Positions 1-12,155 are shown, counted from the stretch's first letter. The stretch is DNA of 64,000 nucleotides from Bolinopsis microptera (GCF_026151205.1 NC_087077.1:4400001-4464000); one strand, 5' to 3'. Numbers and translations are program-made. Notes: generated by a model not told the origin, from the letters alone.

Positions 1-343
1 ATAGAATATTTTAAATAAACAAATCATGCATGAAATGGATTACTATGTAAAAGTAAAAGTAAAGTTAGTAATAAAGTAAAATTTAATTCCTTTACACTTT
101 AGTTTCTTTCGCTAATGATTGGTAGATGCATACAGCATAGATCAGTAAGCTGAATAACACAGCTTTTTGTTTATTATCTAGATGACAGTTGACAAGGTCA
201 ATGATGTGAAATCATATGGTATAAAATATCGACAGTAACAATAATCTCAATTAATGGATAATGTTTGAATATTTACGAATGAATTTGTTAATTGTGCTGT
301 GTTATGATTTTGTCTTTGAAATGTATATGATAGTATAACTGCT
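1..343. other. AT-rich flank, no gene seen
   Basis: A/T-rich sequence ahead of the first inverted-repeat element. I see no open frame, splice pattern or tandem repeat worth naming. Confidence 0.5.
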
Positions 344-429
344 TGCTCTATCCAGAGCCCTTGCGCTTGCAGTAGCGCGCGCCCACCTCACGGCGGTAAA
401 AAGGGCTCTAGCCATCAACCCACCCAACG

Positions 430-461
430 ATTTTGGCACCACTCTACAGTGGTGCCAAAAT
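430..461. repeat. Perfect 14-bp-stem hairpin
   Basis: ATTTTGGCACCACT (430-443) is followed by a 4-base loop, CTAC, and its exact reverse complement (448-461). It lies inside the inverted-repeat element and is probably part of that element. Confidence 0.7.
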
Positions 462-557
462 TACCCGCGCTTTTGTCTGCCTCATATGCGACGTGTGTAG
501 CGACTCGTAGGTCATTTAGCCAGACGTGAAGAACTATTATTGAGTCATCAATTTCTC

Positions 558-710
558 TTCTGGGAACCCATTCAAAGACATCGTCAAAGGGGAAGACCAC
601 ATTTCACATACATTGATATCCTTCGGAAGGACACGGGGCTTGACGACAGCAAAGAAATTAACAAACTCATGCTGGATAGACAGATTTGGAAATTGGTTGA
701 CGATGTCAAC
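558..710 (+). pseudogene. Fragment of non-LTR retrotransposon RT (extreme C-terminus)
   Basis: The plus frame reads FWEP, then RGRPHFTYIDILRKDTGL, then LMLDRQIW. From memory this matches the tail that follows the reverse-transcriptase domain in many animal LINE-type polyproteins, with the pattern WEP...RGRP...TYID.L..DTGL...LM.DR..W. Only about 50 residues match. The rest of the open frame (to 920) is not recognisable, and no RT catalytic motif (YADD) or endonuclease is nearby. This is therefore a dead remnant carried inside a repeat. Assignment to a specific clade is not possible from this piece. Confidence 0.5.
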
Positions 711-1090
711 CCATCGAGATCGTTGCTCTGCGAAGCAAGAATGCTAGTTCGCGCGGCGCGTCGAATGTCGAAGCGGCGAAGTCCTCCAAATTTGGAAAAA
801 GACTATTTCTGTTCGGACGCTAAAGCCGCCCTAAGTCGAGTCGATTGTAGCCTTTCAGACATTGATTGCGTAAACGAAACGTGTCGTACGTCACCTCAAG
901 ATCGGGTGACAGGGGGCTGACCTTGTAGCGCGATGCACTACTGGGTCGCGCGCGCGCATCCAATAATGCTTCTCGCAACCACACTTCGGTAGATCGGCGA
1001 GATGCACCACTGTGCTACACCTAACCATGTGCTTTCGCGCTGTGAGGCGGGCGCGCGCTACTGCACGCGCAAGGGCTCTGGATAGAGCAA

Positions 1091-1829
1091 CCACTGTGCC
1101 TCACCGAGCTGCGAAGGATTGACATCGTGAATCAAGGGCTGACCATGCCCGAACCTAATTGATCATTGATTGGGTCTGAGGTCACGTGATTATGAGCCTA
1201 TGAGGTCACGTGACTATGACTTGTATCACGTTGCGACCCCCACGGTCGTTTCACTATGTGACGATACAGGGGGAGCCGCGCACTTCGTGCGCGGCGGGTC
1301 ATACAACGTATGACAAACTATGACGTCACCAGACCTTGTCTTCCGTTTCCCGCTCATTGGACCAGGTGAGCTTGCATGCTTGTGAATGAATGTGTAAGTA
1401 CAGCTGTACTGTAGTTTATACCTAATTAACCCCTATACACTGTCACTATGCACTATATAAACCTGAAAAGTGGTTACTGCATAATGGAGGGAGAATTGCC
1501 AAGACTACCTGCGCTACATAGACGCTGTTGTCAGCACTGCACACGCGCGCACGAACCTTCCCATCGGGGTTCGTGGATAGGTGCTTTTCTTGACTTGTGA
1601 AACAAGCGCGCCCGAAGTGGCGCGAAAGCACATGGTTAGGTGAATATAACTGCTACTACCTGATGAAAAGTAACGTAACGTTACACGTTACTAAGTTACT
1701 TTAAAGCTAATATAAAGGTTATTTATATCGCGGTGACCACTTTGACTGTTGACGCGACTCGCGCATTATATTGCCAATTGCTTGCTTGAAGCAAGTTGCT
1801 TCGCTTCGAAAAGATCGCAGCAAAGATAA
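1091..1829. other. Repeat-derived spacer
   Basis: No gene is evident. Two TCACGTGA/TCACGTGAC E-boxes lie 24 bp apart (1183-1188 and 1207-1212). Positions 1612-1645 are an inverted copy of about 1016-1046, the flank of the previous element, which shows the same repeat family was inserted or rearranged more than once. Open frames here are short and cross repeat boundaries. Confidence 0.45.
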
Positions 1830-2438
1830 TTACTGGGCCGCGCTCAGCCTGTCATTCCGCCGAATCTCTATGAACATAATAGCTTGAGGTCCCCAGGTAA
1901 CAGAGATAAAAACTGGAAAGGGCCACATGTTGGCATCGTTAATAAACAAATAAACCAAAAAGCGCAGCCACGTCCCACGAAATTTATTGACAGGTGATCA
2001 AATGGTACTCGTTTAAAGTTTGTGAAGTAACGCGCCGCCGCTTTTGGCTTTCGTCTCGAAATTTTGCCGGTGACCAGTACTTTGACGTGAAATATCGCGC
2101 ACTGGGTCAGTCCATTACTTTCAAATATTGTTTTGGAGGACTTCGCCGCTTCGATTTGTTCTTCTTAATGTACAATGACAAGTACTTTAAGTGCGGAATG
2201 TGCATAATCTTCATTTATATTTACATTGTCGGGGAAAATTTTCAATTACCTTTGAAATTGATGTTTGAATTGCTCTATCCAGAGTCTTTGCAATGGCGCG
2301 TGCCCGCCTCCCGACGGTAAAGTTTCTTTATTAATTGTGAACCAAGCGCGCCCGCAGCGGCGCGAAATCTTGACCATTATTAATGATCTGACCCGGCGCC
2401 CGTTACTTCGCAGCAATTGTGAATTACCTCGGGTCAAT

Positions 2439-2527
2439 ATTTCGAGAAGAAAGCGGTGCGCGCTACTTCGAAGAAATTTAGAAGAGTATAATTTTCGAAG
2501 TAGCGCGCGCCGCTTTCTTCTCGAAAT
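2439..2527. repeat. 34-bp inverted repeat
   Basis: The arm 2439-2472 (ATTTCGAGAAGAAAGCGG...) is repeated inverted at 2494-2527 with about one mismatch around a 21-base loop. It lies inside the foldback element. The long open frames on both strands here are produced by this symmetry. Confidence 0.75.
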
Positions 2528-2660
2528 GTTAGCCATAGGCAAGTGCTACGAGACACCGGGTTAGTCCATTAGCGATGGACAAATAGAATAGCCGCTCAAT
2601 CTTTAGTATATAGCTATAGTATATACCTATACTACCTTTGACCTTATAATACCAATCACT

Positions 2661-2803
2661 GTCATAAAGATGTAATTACGCGAGACCGAACTAATAGTCG
2701 TTACCAATGCGCGGCGGGTCTACTTACCCTTAGTTTACAGGTAAGTACTAGTAGACCAGCGCACGACTATTAGCTCGGTCTCATCTTGTTACATCTTCAT
2801 GAC
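2661..2803. mobile_element. 143-bp MITE-like inverted repeat
   Basis: The ends GTCATAAAGATGT.. and its near-complement ..ACATCTTCATGAC bound the unit. Pairing continues inward through GAGACCGA.CTAATAGTCGT. The arms are about 42 bases around a centre containing two TACTT.CC-like blocks. It is nested in the 1.16-kb foldback. No target duplication was resolved. Confidence 0.5.
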
Positions 2804-4287
2804 AACTATACTATCTATGAGTATGATCTATCATTACTAGCACAAGTGACACGGTAGCGTATAATTTCACATGTTGGCCGGGAAAGCGGACTAGTTGCAG
2901 AATCTAGCTTACCTGGGGACCTCAGGCTATTATGTTCATAAACATAGAATAGAGATTCGGCGGAATGACAGGCTGAGCGCGGCCCAGTAAAATCTAGCAT
3001 GTCAAGGGATAATTTCATTAAGTTCAGCAGCTAAGAACTGGTCAGAGGATTGACCATTCTAGAAGTATTAATTAAATGAGGGCCCTCTTTCAAGTGAGTC
3101 ATAAAGGAGTAGGCCAGTAATCAGTATATATGATATATTGCCCCCCCCCCCCTATATTTACCATCCACACCGTGCTTCAGAGAGTGTGTTTGTAGAGTTG
3201 TAAACAAATAAAACCAATTAATTGAATGCATCAAATTAGTTTATTGAAGTCTAGAGTGCATTACACACACTATACAAAAATGAAAGCTTGAGCTGCCTAC
3301 TCTCACTAATTTTCGAAGCTCCAAACTTCTGAAATAATGAACTGCCAATTTAAAGCCCACATGTCAGAAAGATACATACACTACAAACGTTTGAAAAGCG
3401 TTCAGAATGTAAACTTGTACGATTCTGACATGTAGCTAAAGATAATGGGGAGGGGCAGTGACAGAACACTAGTCTGCATTTCAGTTTGAAGCCACCAAAA
3501 GTAGCGAGAACATTTCGCTCATCAGCCACCGCAAAACTTATATCAACCTATCTAGAACGTGGGTACGCGCCAAAATACAATACTCCATAATAAACCATGC
3601 AAAAATATAATACGAAACAAAAAACTGAGATTTCGGTCATCATTAGTAAATGTAAACCATATGACAGTGATACCAATCTGATGTATGTATTGCTTAGAGC
3701 TTGCTCCTCTACAACGAGTTTTATTTGTTAATATTTTGAAGGGAGTTCTGGGAAATTTGTTTAGGAGACTGCTCATTATTACATACATCAAGCAATGATC
3801 CCATGGACAACTTTCAATCAGTTGCCATGGAAACATGTAAACATCAATATCAAACGAATAAAAACACGACATACATCAAGTCACATTAGCTTGCAGGATA
3901 TGAGAAATTTGACGAATCACATCAATCTGTCAAATATTATCAATCAAATGCCCACATTAATTTTAGGTCAAATATTCACATGAATTGCAAGCTCTTATAA
4001 TCTCTGAATGTTGGAATCGTCACGTTGTAAAAAGTTGTGTTAACGAGGCAGCAGTGAATTACAGAACAACAACAACGTTACCAAAACTAGAAATTTAGGA
4101 AACATTTAAAGATGGTTGCTATATATTATCTGGTGGGTGAACTATCCAAGAAGCTAGTTAAAGTAGGACCTGACACGTGTCCTGCACGTCACCAGGCCGT
4201 TCTAACCAATAAATTAGCCTTTAAGAACATTGCACTATTATTTAACTCAGGGGGAAGTGTACTAAGTGTACTCACTTAAGAGTACAA

Positions 4288-4388
4288 ATTGCTATTAGGT
4301 GGGAGGGAGTCGGGAGATGGTAGCCTTGTATAATTGCTATTAGGTGGGTGGGGGGGGGGGGGGGGGGGAGATGGTAGCCTTGTATAGT
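4288..4388. repeat. Two-copy direct repeat with poly-G tract
   Basis: ATTGCTATTAGGTGGG...GGGAGATGGTAGCCTTGTATA occurs at 4288-4333 and again at 4334-4388. The second copy has expanded to an uninterrupted 19-G run. Such runs are unstable and prone to sequencing error. Confidence 0.7.
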
Positions 4389-5048
4389 TCTATATTCACC
4401 AGATCTTAGGTAATGCCCGGACGTTAATAAAGTTTAATAAATAATACAATAAAATGAAATTATTTACACAACAATTTAATTGCCATATTCTCGAACCCTT
4501 GACAAAACAAAAGACTATGACAAACGCTCTAAAAACAACACCAGAGTAGGCTAAAATAAACATATACAGGAGATTGGTACCACCTTATCATATACAAATC
4601 AATAAAAAATTTGATGTAGGAGCAGCAGGTTAACCGCCGGACTCCAACTCGTACCCAGATCTAGATAAGTTGACAGGGCTCGCGACCCAGTAACGGTCTG
4701 TACGGCACATCCCTTCACAGGTCCCAGGGCAACAACAACAAACAAAAAGGGAAACTGTGGGGGGTCCCACAGAGGGATGCACCGAACATTAAACATTAAT
4801 ATACATAATCTTACGATCCCCTTGACATGAGGATCGTAGAAACACGCAGCTCAAGCGCGTCGCCATGACAACAGTTCCGAGTTGTCAGGACAACACAAGT
4901 GTGGTCAATGGTCATGTGGATGTAAGACTTGGTGTTAAAACATTAAACATGGTTCTACGGTAATAATCTGGCCCGGGCAGCAGTTGTTCGAGCCGGGCTC
5001 ATGTGCACCACCATAACAATATATCGGTCAATAAGTGAAAACTTCTGG

Positions 5049-5224
5049 CCCCAATTTTCTGTCCAGGGGAAGAGGCTCTTAAGGGAGATTTAAGGCTTGG
5101 AATTGTATTCAGTGGGTAATTGTTATCAAATGAAGATAACGTTGATATGGGTGTAGACTGATCTCTGCCAATTTAAACGATACAGAGATCAGATAAGGAG
5201 GTTAGGGAGGACAGAAAATTGGGG
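5049..5224. mobile_element. Possible 176-bp MITE (16-bp perfect inverted termini)
   Basis: CCCCAATTTTCTGTCC at 5049-5064 is exactly complementary to 5209-5224. The interior has a second small inverted pair around GATCTCTG/CAGAGATC. There is no clear target duplication, so this could also be a structured 3' UTR segment. Confidence 0.35.
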
Positions 5225-5559
5225 TTATGTATTAAAATATAAAAAATTGTTACTGTTTTATTTAAAATACTGATTGACAATACTCTGGTCCACAACTCAA
5301 ATTATTCCATCGAAATTAATAAAACCGAAGTATAATAAAAACCAAAATTTAAGTTTTCGCTCAAGTCGGGGTACACACCCCTTTAAACATCCAATAAATA
5401 AACAGAAAGGTTCCCGTGAGGTCCCCTGCTTACGAGGGTTCCCCCGCGGGTGGGAGGGTGGTCTCTGGTTAGAGTCCGTCCCAGGGAAGCTGTCCACGTA
5501 TCCACTGTCTCTGTCTGAAGCCGGGTCATACAGGCCCTAGCTGTGAAACTGAACGGGGG

Positions 5560-6384
5560 TTATTGAACGGCCACCAACTCTGGATGCACTGGATGGGTCG
5601 CCCAACTAACTGGGATGAATTGTTGGGGGTTGTGGGGCATCATGTGGTAGGGATGAGGGGGTTGCGGGACCGGAGAGGCAACACTCCGGGGGATGAAGGG
5701 CTGGGCGTTAACCAGATCCTGCAGGTCAGGGGAGCGGGACCGGTCGTCGCTGTCACTGCTGCACTCGCTGTAGTTGGAGCGGCGGTGATGGATCACGGAC
5801 TGCAGGTTCCGCCTCTTCTGCTGCTGGATCTTCTCCCAGGACTGCATAGGAAGTCGGATGTCATCAGTGGAGACAGCTTGCTGCTGGTCGTACTGATAAG
5901 CTTCAGGGCTGAACCTCTTCAGGACGGAGAGGGAGCCTTGATCTCCTATTCTATAACACACCTCATAGGGGTCCATCCAGAGGAAGAAAGAGTCTGGCAG
6001 CTGAGCTTTTATCTCCTCCAGGCTGATTCCTGACACCCTGGCTGCTTGTACTATTACCGGGTCGAACACAGCGTCTCTAATCTCCAGACACCTAAAATAA
6101 GGAGACGTTAACATTTGGAAATGGGAATATACCGTGCTCCAATCTAAATGTAGTAAACGGATTAAACAACAACTTTTAAGAGTTCTAAAATGTTAATGTT
6201 AGAAAGTAACAAACCTGAAGGCGGTCCCTCGATCTGGATGTTTAGGATACCAATGTCCCTTGAACTTAAGCTTGAGGCATTCTGTGAGCTCCTTAGCAAA
6301 CTGGCTGACCTTTCTTTTGGGTAACTTGTTGACCAGGAAATTAAGGACTATAAAGTGCACTCCCAACTGTATCTCTGATATCAT
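5560..6384 (-). CDS. tob: BTG/TOB family antiproliferative protein, two coding exons
   Basis: Exon 1 is 6384-6215 and exon 2 is 6091-5560 (minus), joined at a phase-2 GT-AG intron, giving 233 residues. The BTG domain fills residues 1-110. It begins MISEIQLGVHFI, has box A with GHWYP (43-47) and the sequence DRGTAFRC, and box B from about 88 to 109 (LPDSFFLWMDPYEVCYRIGD). BTG/TOB proteins bridge the CCR4-NOT deadenylase (via CAF1) to RNA-binding partners, promote mRNA decay and restrain proliferation. TOB-type members also bind poly(A)-binding protein through PAM2 motifs. The tail here is low complexity, but FSPEA (117-121), VNAQPFIP (184-191) and NPQQFIP (211-217) look like PAM2 remnants, so I favour the TOB branch. 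A TTTCTTTAG acceptor 7 bases before the ATG suggests an intron in the 5' UTR. The open frame on the opposite strand is a shadow. Confidence 0.92.
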
Positions 6385-9300
6385 GATACTACTAAAGAAA
6401 GTGGGTGGGTTAGTTAACTAGTTTTACAATTATCATATCAATAATCAGTCAATAGTGAATTAATAATATAATCAACAGTTTCAATCATCACTCTTAACAA
6501 TTTAATATCTTCAAACAGAAAGGACAGAAGATATCACTGCTATCAAAATCGCAAAAATTTAACAGGGAAATACAAAATAAAAGCGGAACAAAAAGTGTAC
6601 AAAAGCAAGTCTTATATAATAAAGAACAATGCTGCGTTCCCAAAATTAGATTTGTTCACACTGTTGACATTGCCCCTAGGGTGGTTCAACTAAACCAAAT
6701 TAAGGAGGATCTAGCAAACACAGGAGCAGTAGGAAACTGAACCAACAACATTGAGGCCAGCAGAATAAGACTAATTAATAAGTGACACACAGCGGAGGAC
6801 CGCAACTCCGCCCAGCATCTGCCAAGTGTTAATATTTCACGTCAGCAATACGATGACACTTGTTTCCTAAAATAGCGAGGAAACATCCGGCCAGAGTTTT
6901 AGGTTCTGTCAAAAGCTGCTCAACTCTCAATAACTCTGAAGAATGTGGGTCACCAGACTGCAACTGGTTAGTATAAAAGTAGTTAAAGTAGGAAAAGGAG
7001 GCGAGACACGCAGGGTTCACCAGCTGTCCGCACCTCCCCCTGGCAGTGCGGATAAATAACTTCTTTCTGCCGGCACAAAACACTAATTACACTCGTATCA
7101 GATAAGGAACACATTTCATCGGGGGATGAACATAAATACTGATAATTCAGTCAGATTTTGTGGCTTGGCTCCAGAAAGTCTTTAGGGATTATCGTCCAGA
7201 TTACAATAGATAAAAATATCGAGATTGGAACGATGGTTCTGCCGGTAACAGTTATCAGAAAGTCTTTGTTCGTGCGTGATAGAATCACAGCTACAAACTA
7301 ATGACCAGAACCCTCAACTAGGCTCTCATACTAACCAAGGTAAACCTCGCTATTGAGAAATGATGAAAGAAGCTCGTGACTCATGACCAACAACAGAAGA
7401 CTTTTTACAAGCTTGACTGAGCAGATCTTACTAACAACCTCAGTTATAATACAATTGTAAAGTAATTACAGGGAGGGTAGCTTGTAGTTTAAAACAATGA
7501 TCGGTATATATATTATATAAGTAAGTATATATATAGGGTATATAGTAAGATGATCGGTATGGCAATAACGAGGCGCCGGTAGACTTCTGTATGTTGTGGA
7601 GGCACATAATTACCTTTATATTGGATAACTAGCGGATAAGTATAGATAGAACAGATAGAAGAGGAAGAGTGGCTAGAAACTGTCACACGTACCTGAATCT
7701 ACTGAATGAGCAACTGTCACACATCTACTGAATTAGCTTTGAATGAGCTACTCAAAGTAAGAGTTGAGTATCACGCGAGCTGACTCCCACGTGACTAATG
7801 CTGCTATTCGAGTCAGGATAACTTGATACTATAATTCGATCTAACATCAGCCCCCGGGGTCACTCTTTCGTGTAATTACTAAATTTAGACTGGGCAGTAA
7901 GAGCTCAGCACAACGGCTGCCAGCCAATGACAGGAACAAAGAAGCAGTTAGAAGTTTTGACAGTGTACTTTTCAGAAAGTTCCTGACGATAGCAGTCCGG
8001 AGTTACAATATATTCTGCCGTTATGCTATGGGCGTTGTGGAATCCATGAGTCGACGACACATGAATATGAGACAACGTGTGGTGAACGACAGTTAGCCGA
8101 TTATGAAGTTGAATATATTATTCGATCGCATAATAATATTCAGTCCAGCAAAGAATCAAGTCACCAAAAAGTTATGCAGCCTACTCGAATGTTACGAGTC
8201 GCTTAACCTAATCAAATTAGAGCTGCGAGGAAGTAGTTGAGTTTCGCACAATCTGAGACACACATTTCGGAGTTTTGAAACATGTAGAGAACAGAATGGC
8301 AACACCCTCACGAGAGGGTGTGTGCTGCAGTATACACACTGCAGAGTGCAGACCACGAACATGTAGGCACACACGCAGCCGTATCAGTAAATTATATTAG
8401 GTGCAAACGACCTGGGATAATCGAAATCTGCTGCTCAAGAGAATCAAAGGCTAAATTGTAAAATTAGCCTTATCAGTTGTAACATAACACGGCCATGAAC
8501 CGGCGCATAATTAAACCTGTGAAAATATTATCACGTTTTCACCGGAAATACAAGTTTATATCACGAATTGTTAAGTTTACAGCAGGAAAGAAACAAGAAT
8601 TGAAAAGTGGATTGGTCGAGAAGCGTGGTGTTCAAGCAAAACATCGCATGCATGACTTGGTTTACGTAACTAGATAAGCGACAAATTCTATAGTTTGATC
8701 ACAAGCAAGAAGCATTGCAAAGTCAATAGGCTGATTTGTGGGCGTACTCAAGGAACACGGAAGAAAATCTCGAATGCAAATGCTGATTTTGCATTATAAG
8801 AATGGCCGCAGTAGCACAGAGTAGAATCTCTACAAAGCACACAATTCTGCGCGCGTTCCATACAAAGCACACAACTTTCACCTTTCCAGTACTTGCGACG
8901 CACAAAGAAAATTCGTCCGATGCCGAGTACAGGCGAGAATATCGACTGGAAGAATCACTTACAAAGCGGACTGGTCCACTGGAAACTAGACATTCTGATG
9001 GCAATCCGCAATTAGTTGATCCGCCAAACAGGAAACGCAAGGCATAAAATAGCCAAAATGGCACTCCCACACATAAACAAAACAATCAAATTAGAGAATC
9101 AAAGCGTTAAAATGACCTAAGCTTTATAAATACACACGATATCAATAAATTGAGAAGGAACAATAACTTTAACGGGGAGTCAGGTGACATGACAGGGTCT
9201 CGAGACAAGGATTCATGTGGCCTTGTTAGAAGTGTGAACAGCTCACAAGACTCATTGTAACAATTAATTGATTACACCGGCTAAGTGAATTGAAATAATA

Positions 9301-9870
9301 CCCAATTAGCTTGCACATGTTATTATCTGATAATGTATTTGCGTGTGTAATCATATTACAGTATGTGGTAGGTCACCGAGGGAGATGATACGACACAAAC
9401 GGGAGTTCATTGGTGCAGGCCAATCGAATGATTGTGGAGACCTAATCAAGTACAAGTAAGTAAGGTAGATACAATCATCAAGCTCGTAAAGCAGACTCAG
9501 AGTGATAGTTGATCGTTGTTTCGGGATGAACTAAGTAACATTGATAGAGGCGTTACATTTCAAAAAGCAGTCTGAGAATACAAAAAAACGAAGTAGGTTA
9601 AAACTGGGACGAACGGAATTGAAGGATATTTGTAGGCCGGACAAAGCGACGTGCTGTATTGTAATTCATTGAAAGCCAAGCCACAGATCTGAAGTAAAGC
9701 AACTCACATCCGGCTTGTCTGAGAACTAGAGGCTGGCAGGTCGAGGTAGCAACTGAGAGCACGCATAATGAGCGTGCCCAGGCGAGCCAATGCAGCACAA
9801 CATCAAACAGCTTCAGCCACAGAGAGAGCGAAGCAATATAGCAGCGCTGAGTGAACGAGCTAAAGCGAGT
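6385..9870. other. Upstream region of the BTG gene; no coding exon recognised
   Basis: Holds the expected 5' UTR exon(s) and promoter of the BTG/TOB gene, which I cannot place. AT-rich stretches such as 7504-7545 (TATATA) and small hairpins near 8306 and 8325 occur. Open frames around 8723-9085 exist on both strands but lack family similarity or splice context. Confidence 0.4.
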
Positions 9871-9878
9871 TAGCTGTG

Positions 9879-9940
9879 TGACGTCACACGCCGCGCGCAC
9901 ACGTGAGAGCCAATCAGAGAACGGCGTGCGTGTGACGTCA
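9879..9940. promoter_or_regulatory. Promoter-like cluster: two CREs flanking CCAAT and an E-box
   Basis: Perfect CRE octamers TGACGTCA lie at 9879-9886 and 9933-9940. Between them are CACGTG (9900-9905) and CCAAT (9910-9914) in a locally CpG-rich stretch. CRE (CREB/ATF), CCAAT (NF-Y) and CACGTG (bHLH-ZIP) are standard animal promoter elements. No gene start next to it was identified, so which transcript it serves is unknown. Confidence 0.5.
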
Positions 9941-11763
9941 CATGACTTAAATTATACAGCAGCCAGCTCCCTGTTCGCGTAGGGACCCTCCTGTTGGATT
10001 GATAGAAAATACTGGGGCACATTATCAACAAATGAGCGGAACTTCATGACAATCCTGCCGGAGCAGCTCGAGTTGCTCTAAAAATAGAAGATGAGACAGT
10101 GTAAGTGAGGCCCTTGAGGCTCTTTAATCGGTATTGTTCTCACGGAAGGTATATTGCAATTTACGATATTACCAGGCTACTACTAGAATCAAACACGCTA
10201 TGTTTATATGCAATAATAACAACCACAAGGAAATCAAATGTTTAAAATAGAAACGCTAGGAAACGGCGATGAAGGATTTCAAAGTATGACAATCGATATG
10301 AACAAAATTAAAATAAGTGAAGGATGAAAGAAAATGAATTTGAGAGAAATGAAGGTAGTAAAACAAATAGCAGCGAAATAGAGAAATATACACACTTCTA
10401 CAGATTCCGTCTCTAGATTGATCATCTGAGAGTAACTAACTCGCACAGAGAGTGTATAGCAAGCACGAACGTTACACTCGCGTGTAAAACATTCAGAGAG
10501 ACTGTTACATTTGCAGCGACTGCTAAATAATGTAACACACAATCACGGTCCACCACATCAGGATAAAAGCACTATAATGAGTCGTTTACAAAGAGATCAT
10601 TCAGAGAGGTTCAGTTGGTCCTTACTGCTTCAAACACGATATAATCTACAGGCTTTAGTACTTTATTACTGTACGTGTGCTAAATATCATGAAGCTTTAG
10701 AATATTCGGTGCAACCATATTTTACTTTTAGCAAACAATTGAACATATATTCTCATCGTCGAGAGTAATAGAATATTCTGGGCCTACTCACATTTCATGT
10801 CTAGTGCATGAATGTAAGCAGTGGTCACTCGCTTACAGGTTCGTAGTTTATCAGTTGTGCTAGAGCGAGCGATAATAGAACCACTGGAGGTGTAAAGTAT
10901 GCAGAGTTCACTCAATAGTTTGGGTGGTTCACTAAAATGTCACTAGATCACGTGCTCCGGAACTCCGTTATTAACCAACTTTTAGCATAATATCCATTTT
11001 AGAGGCGAGCTTCTAATTTTAGCATGTTTGGAACATCATTACATCATCTTGAGTGAGCTGTGTGTACCGGGTATCACAATTGTTGGCTCGGATTCAAACT
11101 CAATTATGAAGGAGGGTGGTGAGGTCATGGTATTTGCAGATGTGATCACTAAACTACGAGAGAAATGTAGCAGAGGTGTAAAGAAATCTAGCTCTTCAAA
11201 TTAGCTTCAAATTAGGCGTCCTTCGCTCTACTTTTGGGGTAATAGAAATAATGAGATGATGAATATCTCAAACTTTCCTAAACACGGGTACAACAAGCAG
11301 TTGCTCCAGTACAGGATTACCTGTACACAGTGGATCTCACTACTCACAGTCACTATTCATGTACATTGTGTTTGTGTAAGACAGGTAGCTGGTGAGTGTT
11401 GTGATAGTCAGTATATAACAGTGTGTAAACTGTCTACATCCTTACTCACGGTCACACAGATTAGGAGAGACCAGGTTGTGACGTCACGAAGACGGATACT
11501 ACACGGATACTGCAGGGCTGATTGAATGAGGAGGGGGTAAACCAGAACCAGGAAGAAGAACACTCTAATACGATCACGTGATAAATGTGTTGAGCTAACA
11601 GATGGCTTGCAATAAAACCGGCAAACACACACACACTTGGATAGCTTCCGCTATTACACGCGGTTATGTGCAGTTTCGTTAATTCAAGTGAAATATTAGC
11701 ACGGTGCGAGATAAAATGCGAGGATTAATTATAAAATATTGGTTTAAAAGACAGGGAGCAAAG
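9941..11763. other. No gene recognised
   Basis: AT-rich intergenic-looking sequence. A single perfect CRE (TGACGTCA) lies at 11479-11486. The open frames (for example 10279-10542 and 11256-11525) have no recognisable domain. Confidence 0.4.
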
Positions 11764-12155
11764 TCTTCAAGTCATGATGGAGAACACAAATTCTGAATAT
11801 GAGGCGATATGTTAACTTGTCTTCAAGTCATGATGGAGAACACAAGTTCTGAATATGAGGCAATATGTTAACTTGTCTTCAGGTCATGATGGAGAACACA
11901 AGTTCTGAATATGAGGCGATATGTTAACTTGTCTTCAAGTCATGATGGAGAACACAAGTTCTGAATATGAGGCAATATGTTAACTTGTCTTCAGGTCATG
12001 ATGGAGAACACAAGTTCTGAATATGAGGCGATATGTTAACTTGTCTTCAAGTCATGATGGAGAACACTAGTTCTGAATATGAGGCGATATGTTAACTTGT
12101 CTTCAAGTCATGATGGAGAACACAAGTTCTGAATATGAGGCGATATGCTAACTTA
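11764..12155. repeat. 56-bp minisatellite, 7 copies
   Basis: The unit contains TCATGATGGAGAACACAAGT and TATGTTAACTTG. Copies differ at two linked sites (AAGTC/AGGTC and CGATATG/CAATATG) that partly alternate, which suggests growth by dimers. Confidence 0.95.

Larger units (their letters stand above)
344..1090. mobile_element. Inverted-repeat-bounded element (about 750 bp)
   Basis: The arm at 344-389 (beginning TGCTCTATCCAGAGCCCTTG) reappears inverted at 1042-1090 with only a few differences. Both arms are rich in GCGCGC, unlike the AT-rich surroundings. A third, diverged copy of the arm sits at about 2272-2320, so this is a dispersed repeat family. The interior carries a hairpin (430-461) and a fragment of a non-LTR reverse transcriptase. 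No transposase is encoded, so it is a non-autonomous foldback/MITE-like element or a composite of inserted repeats. I could not define a target-site duplication. Confidence 0.6.
1830..2990. mobile_element. Foldback element with about 71/82-bp inverted arms
   Basis: The left arm 1830-1900 (starting TTACTGGGCCGCGCTCAGCC) is matched by the inverted right arm 2909-2990. The right arm carries about 11 extra bases next to its GTTCATAAACATAG segment. Inside lie a 34-bp inverted repeat (2439-2527) and a separate MITE-like inverted repeat (2661-2803), so the element is nested or itself hairpin-rich. There is no coding capacity beyond chance frames. Confidence 0.65.
2991..5559. other. No gene recognised; simple repeats and 3' flank of the BTG gene
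   Basis: Contains a poly-C run near 3140, a 19-G run at 4350-4368, and a short inverted repeat (5049-5224). The last 300 bases should hold the 3' UTR of the minus-strand BTG/TOB gene. A minus-strand AATAAA (TTTATT at 5257-5262) is a candidate poly(A) signal. No splice-linked coding exon was found. Confidence 0.4.

Noticed and set aside
5563-6033. 156-codon plus-strand open frame
   Set aside because: Lies exactly opposite the BTG/TOB second exon, whose protein is clearly conserved.
8723-9085. Overlapping open frames on both strands
   Set aside because: Neither has family similarity. Local short duplications (ACAAAGCACACAA) explain part of the open length.
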